A stretch of 18,067 bases of DNA from Paraburkholderia acidipaludis NBRC 101816. GTDB taxonomy: Bacteria > Pseudomonadota > Gammaproteobacteria > Burkholderiales > Burkholderiaceae. Positions 12,414 to 18,067 of this stretch are shown piece by piece (positions within the stretch are counted from its first letter, which is position 1; each line of letters starts with the position of its first letter). The notes under the pieces are model-generated. The model was not told the origin of the DNA. It searched no databases and worked only from the letters and a program-made list of their open reading frames with translations. The stretch covers positions 1-18,067 of the forward strand of contig NZ_BAXZ01000042.1 in the NCBI RefSeq assembly GCF_000684975.1, given 5' to 3'. A program made the translations under genes and the position numbers.

Positions 12414-15099
12414 CGTCCACCTCTTGAAATACGGTCAGCGAAAGCGCTTCTGGTTCGTCAGTGAAAACGTGCTGCGTAAAGCCGTTAGCGTCACTGTAGC
12501 CGGCCCATTTCATACCAGACTCACTTTCGATTTCGTAGCGAGTATGCGCGAGTACCGTCTCGCCATCGTCGTCAACCAAATGGAATTGCTCATGGTATCG
12601 TGCACTTGAACTCAAATTCGGCAACGCCGGGAGCCCGTAACCCTGCGCGGCTGGACCAGCGAACGAATGCTGTGCGCCTTTGATGTCGATCTTGCCCGGT
12701 GCATGAATCTCGATGTTGCCGTCCTTGACCCGGATATATGCGCCGCCCGAGGTCAGCAGGATTTCCTGCTTTGCAGCGGCTTCGATGTTCTCCGTGGCCG
12801 AGAGCACCTTCACCGTCTTCTGCGCCGTCAGTTCGATGTTGTCGCTCTGCGCCTGAACTTCGACCTTCCCCTTCGCCGCAAACAGCTTCATCCCCGCGTT
12901 CTGCACGAACAGGCTGATCTTCTCCGCCACGCTCGCCACCAGCGATTTCCCGCTCGCGACGAACGTACTCTGGCCGCTCACGAGATTGGTCTGCTGGTCG
13001 CTCGCGATATGCACCGACTGCTGCGTCGATAGCGCGATGCCTGACGGACTCGCAACGAGCATCACGGGTTCCCTGAACGCGTTCGCGCTGCCCGTGCCGC
13101 CCCCCGCCGTCCTGCCTCCCGACTGCGAGCCCTGTACGCTGCCCTGCGTCGCATCCGTGAAGCTCTTCAGCGCGTCGTGACCAGGAGCCAGGCTTTCCGC
13201 CCGATGCTGCTGGCTGGCTTGTGACAACGCCTCGATCGTGCTTTCGGAACTGACGAGTTGCTGCTGCGCCTCGCGCACGTCCATCTGCGGGCTGTTCGCC
13301 GCCTTCGGATACGTCGTGACGTACATCCCCTGCGCGGCACTCACTGCACCGTACGAACCCGTAGTCAGCGCAAATCCTGAGCCAAGGTATGAACCGCGCG
13401 TGTTGCCGCTCTGGTCGATCAGGTACCCCAGATGCAGCATGCTGTTCCCGCTGCTGCTCATCAGCTGCATCCGGTTCTGTCCCGTGGCATCGTCGAGGAC
13501 CATCTGGTTATAACCGGAACCCGAGTACTCCTTCGACCGGAACCCCGACAGGATGCCGTCGCTATGCCACTGCGGCTGGACGCTCCCGTTGTAGACGCGG
13601 TGGAGCACGATGGGCCTGTCGCAGTCTCCGCCGACATAGCCAATCAAGACTTCTTCGCCGACTCTCGGAACGTGAACGCTCCCGTAGCCGCCGCCCGTGT
13701 CCGACTGCGCGACTCTCACCCAGCACGAGGCGCCTGCATCTCCCGGGTTCTGCCGGTCCCAGACGAACATCACCTTCACCCGGTTCAGTTCGTCCGTGTA
13801 CACCTCTTCGCCCTGAGGCCCGACAACAATGGCCGTCTCAAGATGCATCTCCGGCTTCCTGTGCTCGAACGGGCTACGGTACGGAACCGTCACGCGCTGC
13901 GCCTCGACTTCGGCCAGATAGAAGCCTGCCGAACCATCGTCGTGGGTGACCGTTTCTCCTGTGTGCCCAGCCTTCGCCTGCGCCAGTTCGTTCTGCAGGC
14001 TGTGCGGGAAGCTCGCTTCCTGGTCCGACAGCGGCAGGTTGTTTTCGATGTACCGCCGCACCTTGATCGCCGCAAACTCGCGCTGACTGGCCGCATCGCG
14101 GTCGTGCTCCGGATGACCGGCGAGTTCGAAACGTCGTCCGGCATCGATACCCCGAACGCTGCCCACTGCGTAGAACCGCCTGGCGCGGGATTCCCACTCT
14201 TCAAGATGAACCTTCGAAAGCTGCTCGCCGCGGGACGGGTCGAGGTACGTGTACGCGCCGGTGTATTCGTAGACTTCGGCCTGCTCCGGCAAACTCCCCT
14301 GGCCCGGCATCGTCGGCAACGATGTCCCTTTGGGACTGACGGCCGACGACGGCGCCTTGTAATCGAACGTGCGCGTCGTGTACAGCGTGCTCTGCAGGGT
14401 CCGCGTACCCGACCATTGCGTGAACGCATCCGTTTCGCTGCCCGTGCCGGACCGGTAGAAGCTGAGCGGATTCGTCGACACTTCATCGAGCGAATGGATG
14501 TCGTCGGTCACAACCAGCGTATGCGACTTGCCATCGTTGCCATACCGCCAGAAGCCGAACAGGCCCTCTTCTTCCATCAGCCGCTGTACAAAATTCCAGT
14601 CGGTCTCGCTCTGGCGGCAATAGGAGCGTTGGGGGAGCGCCTTGCGCAGGGCGAACTGAAACTGGCCCTGCGCCTGCGGATGCATATTGAAGACATCGGC
14701 AATGATGGCGTCGGCAGTCTTGTCCTGCCAGTACCGCATGTCACGGCGAAAGCGCAGGAAGTGCATCCATGATGCATAAACCAGCTGATAACTTGACAGG
14801 CTCCCGTCCCCGCCCAGCCGTCTTGCCGTGTGGATGTAACCATTGATCGGCAGGCAGGATTTGTCGGCCTGCTGAATCCAGAGCGTCATCGGCTGGGCAA
14901 TCAGTGTCTTCAGTTCGACGTCGCCTGCGGTAGACACCATGTCGAGTGTGACGCTGAAATCCCGGCCCAGCTCGGAACAAGTTACCGCCCGGCGCGGTGC
15001 AAGCGCATTATTCGGTAAAGACGGAATATCCGTTTTGATCAAACGGTCCTGCTGGATCAATCCGCCTCGGATTATCTGGGCCAGTTCGGTCGAGTTCAT
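12388..15099 (-). CDS. vgrG: VgrG, T6SS spike protein with C-terminal docking domain
   Basis: This 903-residue protein is the spike at the tip of the T6SS Hcp tube. Domains in order are a gp27-like region (about 25-400; FNMHPQAQGQFQFALRKALPQRSYCRQSETDWNFVQRLMEEEGLFGFW), a gp5-like OB-fold (about 420-505; AIVVGPQGEEVYTDELNRVKVMFVWDR, RVGEEVLIGYVGGDCDRPIV), a DUF2345 beta-helix (about 670-815; MLVASPSGIALSTQQSVHIAS... GGAYIRVKDGNIEIHAPGKIDIKGAQHSFAGP) and a transthyretin-like C-terminal domain (about 828-903; FHLVDDDGETVLAHTRYEIES, GYSDANGFTQHVF) that probably docks the downstream effector. It starts at ATG 15099 with GGAAAA upstream. It overlaps the effector gene by 26 bases. The frame is intact, so it could function with the PAAR of module B. 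Residues 592-815 are duplicated at 7877-8549. Confidence 0.97.
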   Translation of the reverse strand: MNSTELAQIIRGGLIQQDRLIKTDIPSLPNNALAPRRAVTCSELGRDFSVTLDMVSTAGDVELKTLIAQPMTLWIQQADKSCLPINGYIHTARRLGGDGSLSSYQLVYASWMHFLRFRRDMRYWQDKTADAIIADVFNMHPQAQGQFQFALRKALPQRSYCRQSETDWNFVQRLMEEEGLFGFWRYGNDGKSHTLVVTDDIHSLDEVSTNPLSFYRSGTGSETDAFTQWSGTRTLQSTLYTTRTFDYKAPSSAVSPKGTSLPTMPGQGSLPEQAEVYEYTGAYTYLDPSRGEQLSKVHLEEWESRARRFYAVGSVRGIDAGRRFELAGHPEHDRDAASQREFAAIKVRRYIENNLPLSDQEASFPHSLQNELAQAKAGHTGETVTHDDGSAGFYLAEVEAQRVTVPYRSPFEHRKPEMHLETAIVVGPQGEEVYTDELNRVKVMFVWDRQNPGDAGASCWVRVAQSDTGGGYGSVHVPRVGEEVLIGYVGGDCDRPIVLHRVYNGSVQPQWHSDGILSGFRSKEYSGSGYNQMVLDDATGQNRMQLMSSSGNSMLHLGYLIDQSGNTRGSYLGSGFALTTGSYGAVSAAQGMYVTTYPKAANSPQMDVREAQQQLVSSESTIEALSQASQQHRAESLAPGHDALKSFTDATQGSVQGSQSGGRTAGGGTGSANAFREPVMLVASPSGIALSTQQSVHIASDQQTNLVSGQSTFVASGKSLVASVAEKISLFVQNAGMKLFAAKGKVEVQAQSDNIELTAQKTVKVLSATENIEAAAKQEILLTSGGAYIRVKDGNIEIHAPGKIDIKGAQHSFAGPAAQGYGLPALPNLSSSARYHEQFHLVDDDGETVLAHTRYEIESESGMKWAGYSDANGFTQHVFTDEPEALSLTVFQEVDDDDTTEEA
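12659..13331 (-). repeat. vgrG 3'-region repeat, copy in module A
   Basis: This is the counterpart of 7877-8549: 673 bases, equal in length and nearly identical. It encodes residues 592-815 of the full-length VgrG. The sequence downstream (the C-terminal docking domain) differs completely from the other copy at base level. Confidence 0.88.
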
Positions 15100-15447
15100 G
15101 CGTTTTCCATATTCTCGCGCGTTGCAGGCCGACTGCTCTCGTTTTCAACGGAATGGCCCCGACTGTATAGCCGGTCAATTCTAGGTTTCAGGAATATGCC
15201 TCGTCAACCAGAAGATAATCAGGATTGTAAAACCCGCCTGAAAGATAACTCGAACTTAATTTGCAACCTGAAATGCGGAAGCGTGAGCCGCATTACACCA
15301 GCACTACGCCCAAGAGCAGCATAGCCGGCATCTGATAATCGTATTCAATCTGCATGCTCGATATCTTGTCGAGTCATACATGCAGGAATCGTGTTACAGA
15401 CGACAGCAACCCAGCCACCAACCCGGTCAATCCAGCGAGGTCGGGGG
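15100..15447. other. vgrG upstream region with remnant tail of a preceding gene
   Basis: This gap of about 350 bases should carry the vgrG promoter, although no clear -35/-10 pair is visible. It holds the second copy of the 42-base repeat and a short minus-strand frame at 15293-15367 ending MQIEYDYQMPAMLLLGVVLV, preceded by an in-frame stop. That frame is similar in pattern to the tail at 8587-8642 and is best read as the decayed 3' end of the gene that preceded vgrG. Confidence 0.5.
15256..15297. repeat. 42-base repeat ahead of vgrG, copy 2
   Basis: This segment matches 8550-8591 except for four central bases. It contains the TAA stop (15293-15295) of the upstream remnant and lies 157 bases before the vgrG start codon. 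Confidence 0.85.
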
Positions 15448-15873
15448 TCACCGAACCGGCGACCTCCTCTCAGGCGCGAACGGTGATATGTCGTCACTGG
15501 CCAGAAACCTGGCGAGCCGCGGTTGGGCGTCGGCAATGATGTAAGCGGGAACACCCAGAAATTGTTGATCGCGGAGGGACAGCACCCGCTGGATCGCAAT
15601 CATCCCGTCAGGTAAACCCTCGAATCGCCCCTCGGCTTTGCCGCGAACCGCGCATTCGTGCAACGCAGCCTCCGCGAGTCGAAACAGCTGAGGATCAGAC
15701 TGGCCCCGGGTTACGTCGCCAACAAAGTTTGCGCAATAGATGGCGCTGAATAACTGGCCGATGATCGATAAATTACCTCGGCCCGTCACGAGCATATGGT
15801 AAGCCATATGGTGTTCGATCGATTTTCTGCGGGCGACCGACACCGGAATGGGCAATAACATCTCCTTCGTCAT
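15448..15873 (-). CDS. Small hypothetical protein
   Basis: This 141-residue protein starts MTKEMLLPIPVSVARRKS; an ATG 12 codons further upstream is also in frame but encodes only basic filler. AAGGA lies about 11 bases before the chosen start. It is helical and soluble: SIEHHMAYHMLVTGRGN, IIGQLFSAIYCANFVGDV, LFRLAEAALHECAVRGKAEG, then IQRVLSLRDQQFLGVPAYIIADAQPRLARFL. It resembles short all-helical proteins that are frequent in Burkholderia accessory regions and often have no assigned function. I cannot name a family with confidence. It is divergent from the gene at 16222. Confidence 0.65.
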   Translation of the reverse strand: MTKEMLLPIPVSVARRKSIEHHMAYHMLVTGRGNLSIIGQLFSAIYCANFVGDVTRGQSDPQLFRLAEAALHECAVRGKAEGRFEGLPDGMIAIQRVLSLRDQQFLGVPAYIIADAQPRLARFLASDDISPFAPERRSPVR

Positions 15874-16221
15874 CGGTTGCCGCGTCCTTCGCTGCTGCCG
15901 TCTGGTCATAGTACGGGGCCGTTAGAGAGTTCATCGATAATACCAACATATCGATCAGACAAGGATAATGCCTAGTTTGTGTTCTTGTCTGAAGACCGTT
16001 CTGGCTCCCCTTGCAAAGATCAGCATGCACATTGCGTTCGCCGGGGTTCGCAATTCGGCGGTCGCGCCCCTGGTGGTGAAGAATGATTCGCTCGATTTAG
16101 CCATCGAACTTCTGCAACCGACCCACACCGGCCGCTCGGGCCCCTCGAAAGCGGTCGTTGACCGTGCCATCGCTGCGCAGTTGATACCATTCGCTTGTCA
16201 GTTATGTCTGCGAGGGAAATC
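15874..16221. other. Gap of about 350 bases between divergent small genes
   Basis: Upstream region of both the 15448-15873 gene (-) and the 16222-16755 gene (+). Frames at 15968-16366 (+) and 15955-16170 (-) are open but overlap the real gene or have poor composition and no ribosome-binding site. No RNA gene or clear promoter was found. Confidence 0.4.
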
Positions 16222-16755
16222 ATGGATATCGCTATACCAGCCGAAGACATGTACGTCACTCTATGCGAGCAGGTCGGCTCGACACTGCAGCTTCGTTTTG
16301 TATATGACTTTCATCCTGCGTCTCCGCGCGACGAGCAAGTACTGCAAATCTCCCTGGAAGGGTTAGGCAATGTCTCGACCTATGTGGAGTTTTTTCGCGA
16401 CCTCTTGTACACCAAGCCGATTTATCTTGAGCGGAACGAGAATACACTTACCGCTACGGCTGGCGCGGGCACTTTGCTTTCGATGACCGCGACTGCCCTC
16501 ACGGTGAGCCACGACAGACTCAACCAGAATGAGTTGCGTAAGGAGGTGGACTTGGTCTACGAATGGTATCTCGGTGTCGATCGCAGCCTCGCGAATGCCC
16601 ATAAACGCCTCAATGCGATACGCAACCTGACAACAGAGTCGATACGACGAATCGAATTGAAGTCATCTGGCCATGCTCACGGCGGGACGGCGTCAGTTTT
16701 GTATGATCAGCAGCTTCATTTGCTCAACAGGATCTTGCAGTTGCTTGAGGAATAG
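16222..16755 (+). CDS. Hypothetical protein, alpha/beta
   Basis: The product is about 177 residues from the ATG at 16222 (MDIAIPAEDMYVTLCEQVG), which has GAGGGA at about 5 bases. An ATG at 16204 and a TTG at 16195 are less well placed. The N-terminal half is beta-strand-rich (LQLRFVYDF, VLQISLEGLGN) and continues with YVEFFRDLLYTKPIYLERNENTLTATAGAGTLLSMTATALTVSHD. The C-terminal half is helical and charged (LRKEVDLVYEWYLGVDRSLANAHKRLNAIRNL, LHLLNRILQLLEE) and may form a coiled coil. There is no signal peptide or membrane helix. I recognise no family. It is convergent with the gene at 16841. Confidence 0.68.
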   Translation: MDIAIPAEDMYVTLCEQVGSTLQLRFVYDFHPASPRDEQVLQISLEGLGNVSTYVEFFRDLLYTKPIYLERNENTLTATAGAGTLLSMTATALTVSHDRLNQNELRKEVDLVYEWYLGVDRSLANAHKRLNAIRNLTTESIRRIELKSSGHAHGGTASVLYDQQLHLLNRILQLLEE

Positions 16756-16840
16756 TACTGGTTTCCGTGAGCGTGGCGACCGACCGGTTGTGGCCGCTCG
16801 CTGCCTAATGCAAATCGCACGAGCAAAATCTTCGGCGCTC

Positions 16841-17200
16841 TCAATCCCACCAACAATAAAGCGGATTTCCGCAAACACCGTATGCGCCTAGGTTGTCAGG
16901 ATCGGTGCCCCAAAAGCAGTAGTATTCGCCTTCTTCTGGTTCGAAAACCAGCCAATATCCGTGGCTCTCGGCGAGAAGATAGCCGGAAATTTTTGAGCCA
17001 AGCTCGCGGTGCTTGAAACCAGGTTCCACAACGGTGGCAAAAACTCGTTCTGCGGTTGTGGCGTGCGCCCTGATTGTCGAGCGGAGATATTCATAATACT
17101 CTGCCGCATCTCGCCCTTTAGGCACGATGATTCCGGATGTATCGACAAGATCTCGCTCTAACTGTGCCCAGTACGGGTTCAACTGTGTGGTCGGCTGCAT
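16841..17200 (-). CDS. Small acidic hypothetical protein, possibly an orphan immunity protein
   Basis: The product is about 119 residues from the ATG at 17200 (MQPTTQLNPYWAQLERDLVD). A GTG 21 codons further up (17263) would extend it to 140, and neither start has a strong ribosome-binding site. It is soluble and acidic, with a helical N-terminus and a striking aromatic C-terminus (SGYLLAESHGYWLVFEPEEGEYYCFWGTDPDNLG, then GNPLYCWWD). Small acidic proteins with aromatic ends are often immunity proteins of contact-dependent or T6SS toxins, but no toxin gene is adjacent and I recognise no family. That idea is only a suggestion. Confidence 0.6.
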   Translation of the reverse strand: MQPTTQLNPYWAQLERDLVDTSGIIVPKGRDAAEYYEYLRSTIRAHATTAERVFATVVEPGFKHRELGSKISGYLLAESHGYWLVFEPEEGEYYCFWGTDPDNLGAYGVCGNPLYCWWD

Positions 17201-17362
17201 ATTGAAAAAGGGGCTACCGACAGAGGGTGACGTTACCGCCAAGTTTGCAATTGGCGAAACCACATTGTCAACGATCTAGCAGTCTGGGGAGAGTGACCGC
17301 TCATGGCCGATGCCCGCCCGCAATGATCGGTAGGGATACTTCGTGGAGGTCACGCGCGATGT

Positions 17363-17635
17363 GTGCGCGCGCTGGCGAACACGTACACCGCCGAGGCCAT
17401 AGCGACGCTGATCAACCTGATGCGCCACGGCGGCGAACAGGTGCGGCTGGCGGCTTCGCGCGAACTGCTGGACCGCGCCGTGGGCAGGCCCGCCGTGTAT
17501 GCCGAGGTGAGCGAAACGGTGAGGAGCGCGCCGCGCAATGTGAAGGCCATGACCGACGAAGAACTGCTGGCAATCCTTCAGGAAAGCCAGGCCGGACGTG
17601 GGCGCACGGCTGGAGCGGACGGGCGCAGGCATTGA
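17363..17635 (+). CDS. Phage-like protein resembling a terminase small subunit fragment
   Basis: The product is 90 residues from a GTG start, and the same frame is open back to 17327. The segment TAEAIATLINLMRHGGEQVRLAASRELLDRAVGRP (9-43) is the helical repeat found in small phage packaging-type proteins that end '..aRelLDRg.GrP'. A helical tail follows (VKAMTDEELLAILQESQAG). The usual N-terminal DNA-binding part and a clear ATG with ribosome-binding site are missing, so it may be truncated at its 5' end. It lies on the same strand as the next phage-like gene, with 131 bases between. It points to prophage or prophage-remnant DNA at the right edge. Confidence 0.6.
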   Translation: MRALANTYTAEAIATLINLMRHGGEQVRLAASRELLDRAVGRPAVYAEVSETVRSAPRNVKAMTDEELLAILQESQAGRGRTAGADGRRH

Positions 17636-17766
17636 AGGCTCCCCACCCCCGCCCGCAATGGGTCCTTCCTGGGCGAAATTGCCACGCGGGTTGCGCAGAC
17701 CGCGATTTTTGCGTAGCTGAGGTATCCGAAACGTCTTGACGTTTTATCGCTTTACGGGAGAACACC

Positions 17767-18039
17767 ATGCCGCAGACCATGACCCAGGCGGACTATGCGC
17801 GGCGCTGCAACGTCACGCGCGCCGCCGTCAACGAGTGGAAACGGGACGGGCGGATTGTGATGGCTGGCCCGCTGGTGGACGTGGAGGCGAGCGACGCGCA
17901 ACTGGCGCGCAATCGCCGGGAGGGCCTGCCACCGCTGAACCCCTGCCCGCCAGCCGTGCGTCGCGGACGGCCCCGGCGCGGGGACTTCGTGACGCTGCGC
18001 CGCGACGTGATTGGAGCGCGGCTGGCGGGGCTCGACTGA
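17767..18039 (+). CDS. Small helix-turn-helix protein, phage Nu1-like
   Basis: The N-terminus, TQADYARRCNVTRAAVNEWKRDGRIVM (6-32), is a winged helix-turn-helix of the excisionase/Nu1 type: 'QadyArr.gVsraaVs.WkrdGri' followed by DVEASDAQL. The remainder is basic and proline-rich (PPAVRRGRPRRGDFV). GGGAG lies about 7 bases before the ATG. Such proteins bind DNA in phage packaging or regulate phage genes; at 90 residues it could be complete or a shortened small terminase. Its stop overlaps a following ATG (TGATG), suggesting an operon that continues outside the window. Confidence 0.72.
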   Translation: MPQTMTQADYARRCNVTRAAVNEWKRDGRIVMAGPLVDVEASDAQLARNRREGLPPLNPCPPAVRRGRPRRGDFVTLRRDVIGARLAGLD

Positions 18040-18067
18040 TGGTGTTGAAAAAGTCACCCGAGGCGTT
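18038..18067 (+). CDS. Start of a next gene (partial)
   Basis: An ATG overlapping the stop of the helix-turn-helix gene (TGATG) opens a frame MVLKKSPEA that runs off the window. Stop-start overlap is the only support, and the product cannot be judged. Confidence 0.3.

Noticed and set aside
13432..14772. A 446-codon plus-strand open frame opposite vgrG
   Set aside because: It is fully antisense to the well-conserved vgrG frame. Its histidine/arginine-rich composition is what the complement of GC-rich coding DNA gives.
15968..16366. 132-codon plus-strand frame upstream of the 16222 gene
   Set aside because: It overlaps the better supported 16222-16755 gene by about 145 bases in another frame, and its second half is a shadow of that gene.
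16756..16810. Weak hairpin after the 16222-16755 gene (gagcg...cgctc)
   Set aside because: The stem is imperfect and no U-tract follows, so it is not called a terminator.
1..18067. CRISPR arrays, tRNA and rRNA genes
   Set aside because: No regularly spaced short repeats, no tRNA-like cloverleaf and no ribosomal RNA signatures were seen on either strand.

Overview
The window looks like a chromosomal accessory region of a beta-proteobacterium, most likely Burkholderia, Paraburkholderia, Caballeronia or a close relative. This rests on the GC-rich coding style, a Burkholderia-type porin C-terminus ending in HKF, a Kup potassium transporter, the VgrG and PAAR protein types, and an IS5-family element. 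The genus is inferred, not proven.

Layout. 1-213 is the 3' end of a porin (+). 382-2295 is kup (-), convergent with the porin. After a 729-base gap comes a lone phytanoyl-CoA dioxygenase-type oxygenase (3025-3990, +), then an unrecognised single-pass membrane protein (4141-4845, -). 5069-5147 holds a compound inverted repeat marking the edge of the next block.

The core is 5242-15099, all on the minus strand: two parallel modules of the type VI secretion system (T6SS) spike. Module A, in transcription order, is full-length vgrG (12388-15099), a lysozyme-like candidate effector (11412-12413), an exported candidate immunity protein (10847-11437), a frameshifted PAAR gene (10394-10680) and a damaged zinc-finger gene next to an IS5-family insertion (about 8643-10139). 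Module B is the C-terminal third of a second vgrG (7642-8544), a SleB-like hydrolase candidate effector (6957-7574), an exported candidate immunity protein with Asp-box motifs (6023-6970), an intact PAAR gene (5635-5922) and a zinc-finger gene that stops early (5242-5610). The vgrG 3' region (673 bases, no indels) and the PAAR plus zinc-finger 5' region (about 465 bases) are nearly identical between modules. The effector-immunity pair and the last domain of VgrG between them are unrelated or strongly diverged. This suggests cassette exchange between homologous arms in a tandem vgrG array, followed by decay: the PAAR frameshift lies in A, the loss of the VgrG N-terminus in B.

How the genes would work together: VgrG forms the spike trimer, PAAR sharpens its tip, and the VgrG C-terminal domain probably docks the effector encoded next to it. 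The effector would attack peptidoglycan in the target periplasm and the exported partner would protect the producer. VgrG A could use the intact PAAR of module B. Stop-start overlaps of 14-26 bases tie effector, immunity and vgrG genes together.

Right of the island are unrecognised small genes (15448-15873 on -, 16222-16755 on +, 16841-17200 on -) and then a phage-like edge (17363-18067, +) with a terminase-small-subunit-like fragment and a small helix-turn-helix protein.
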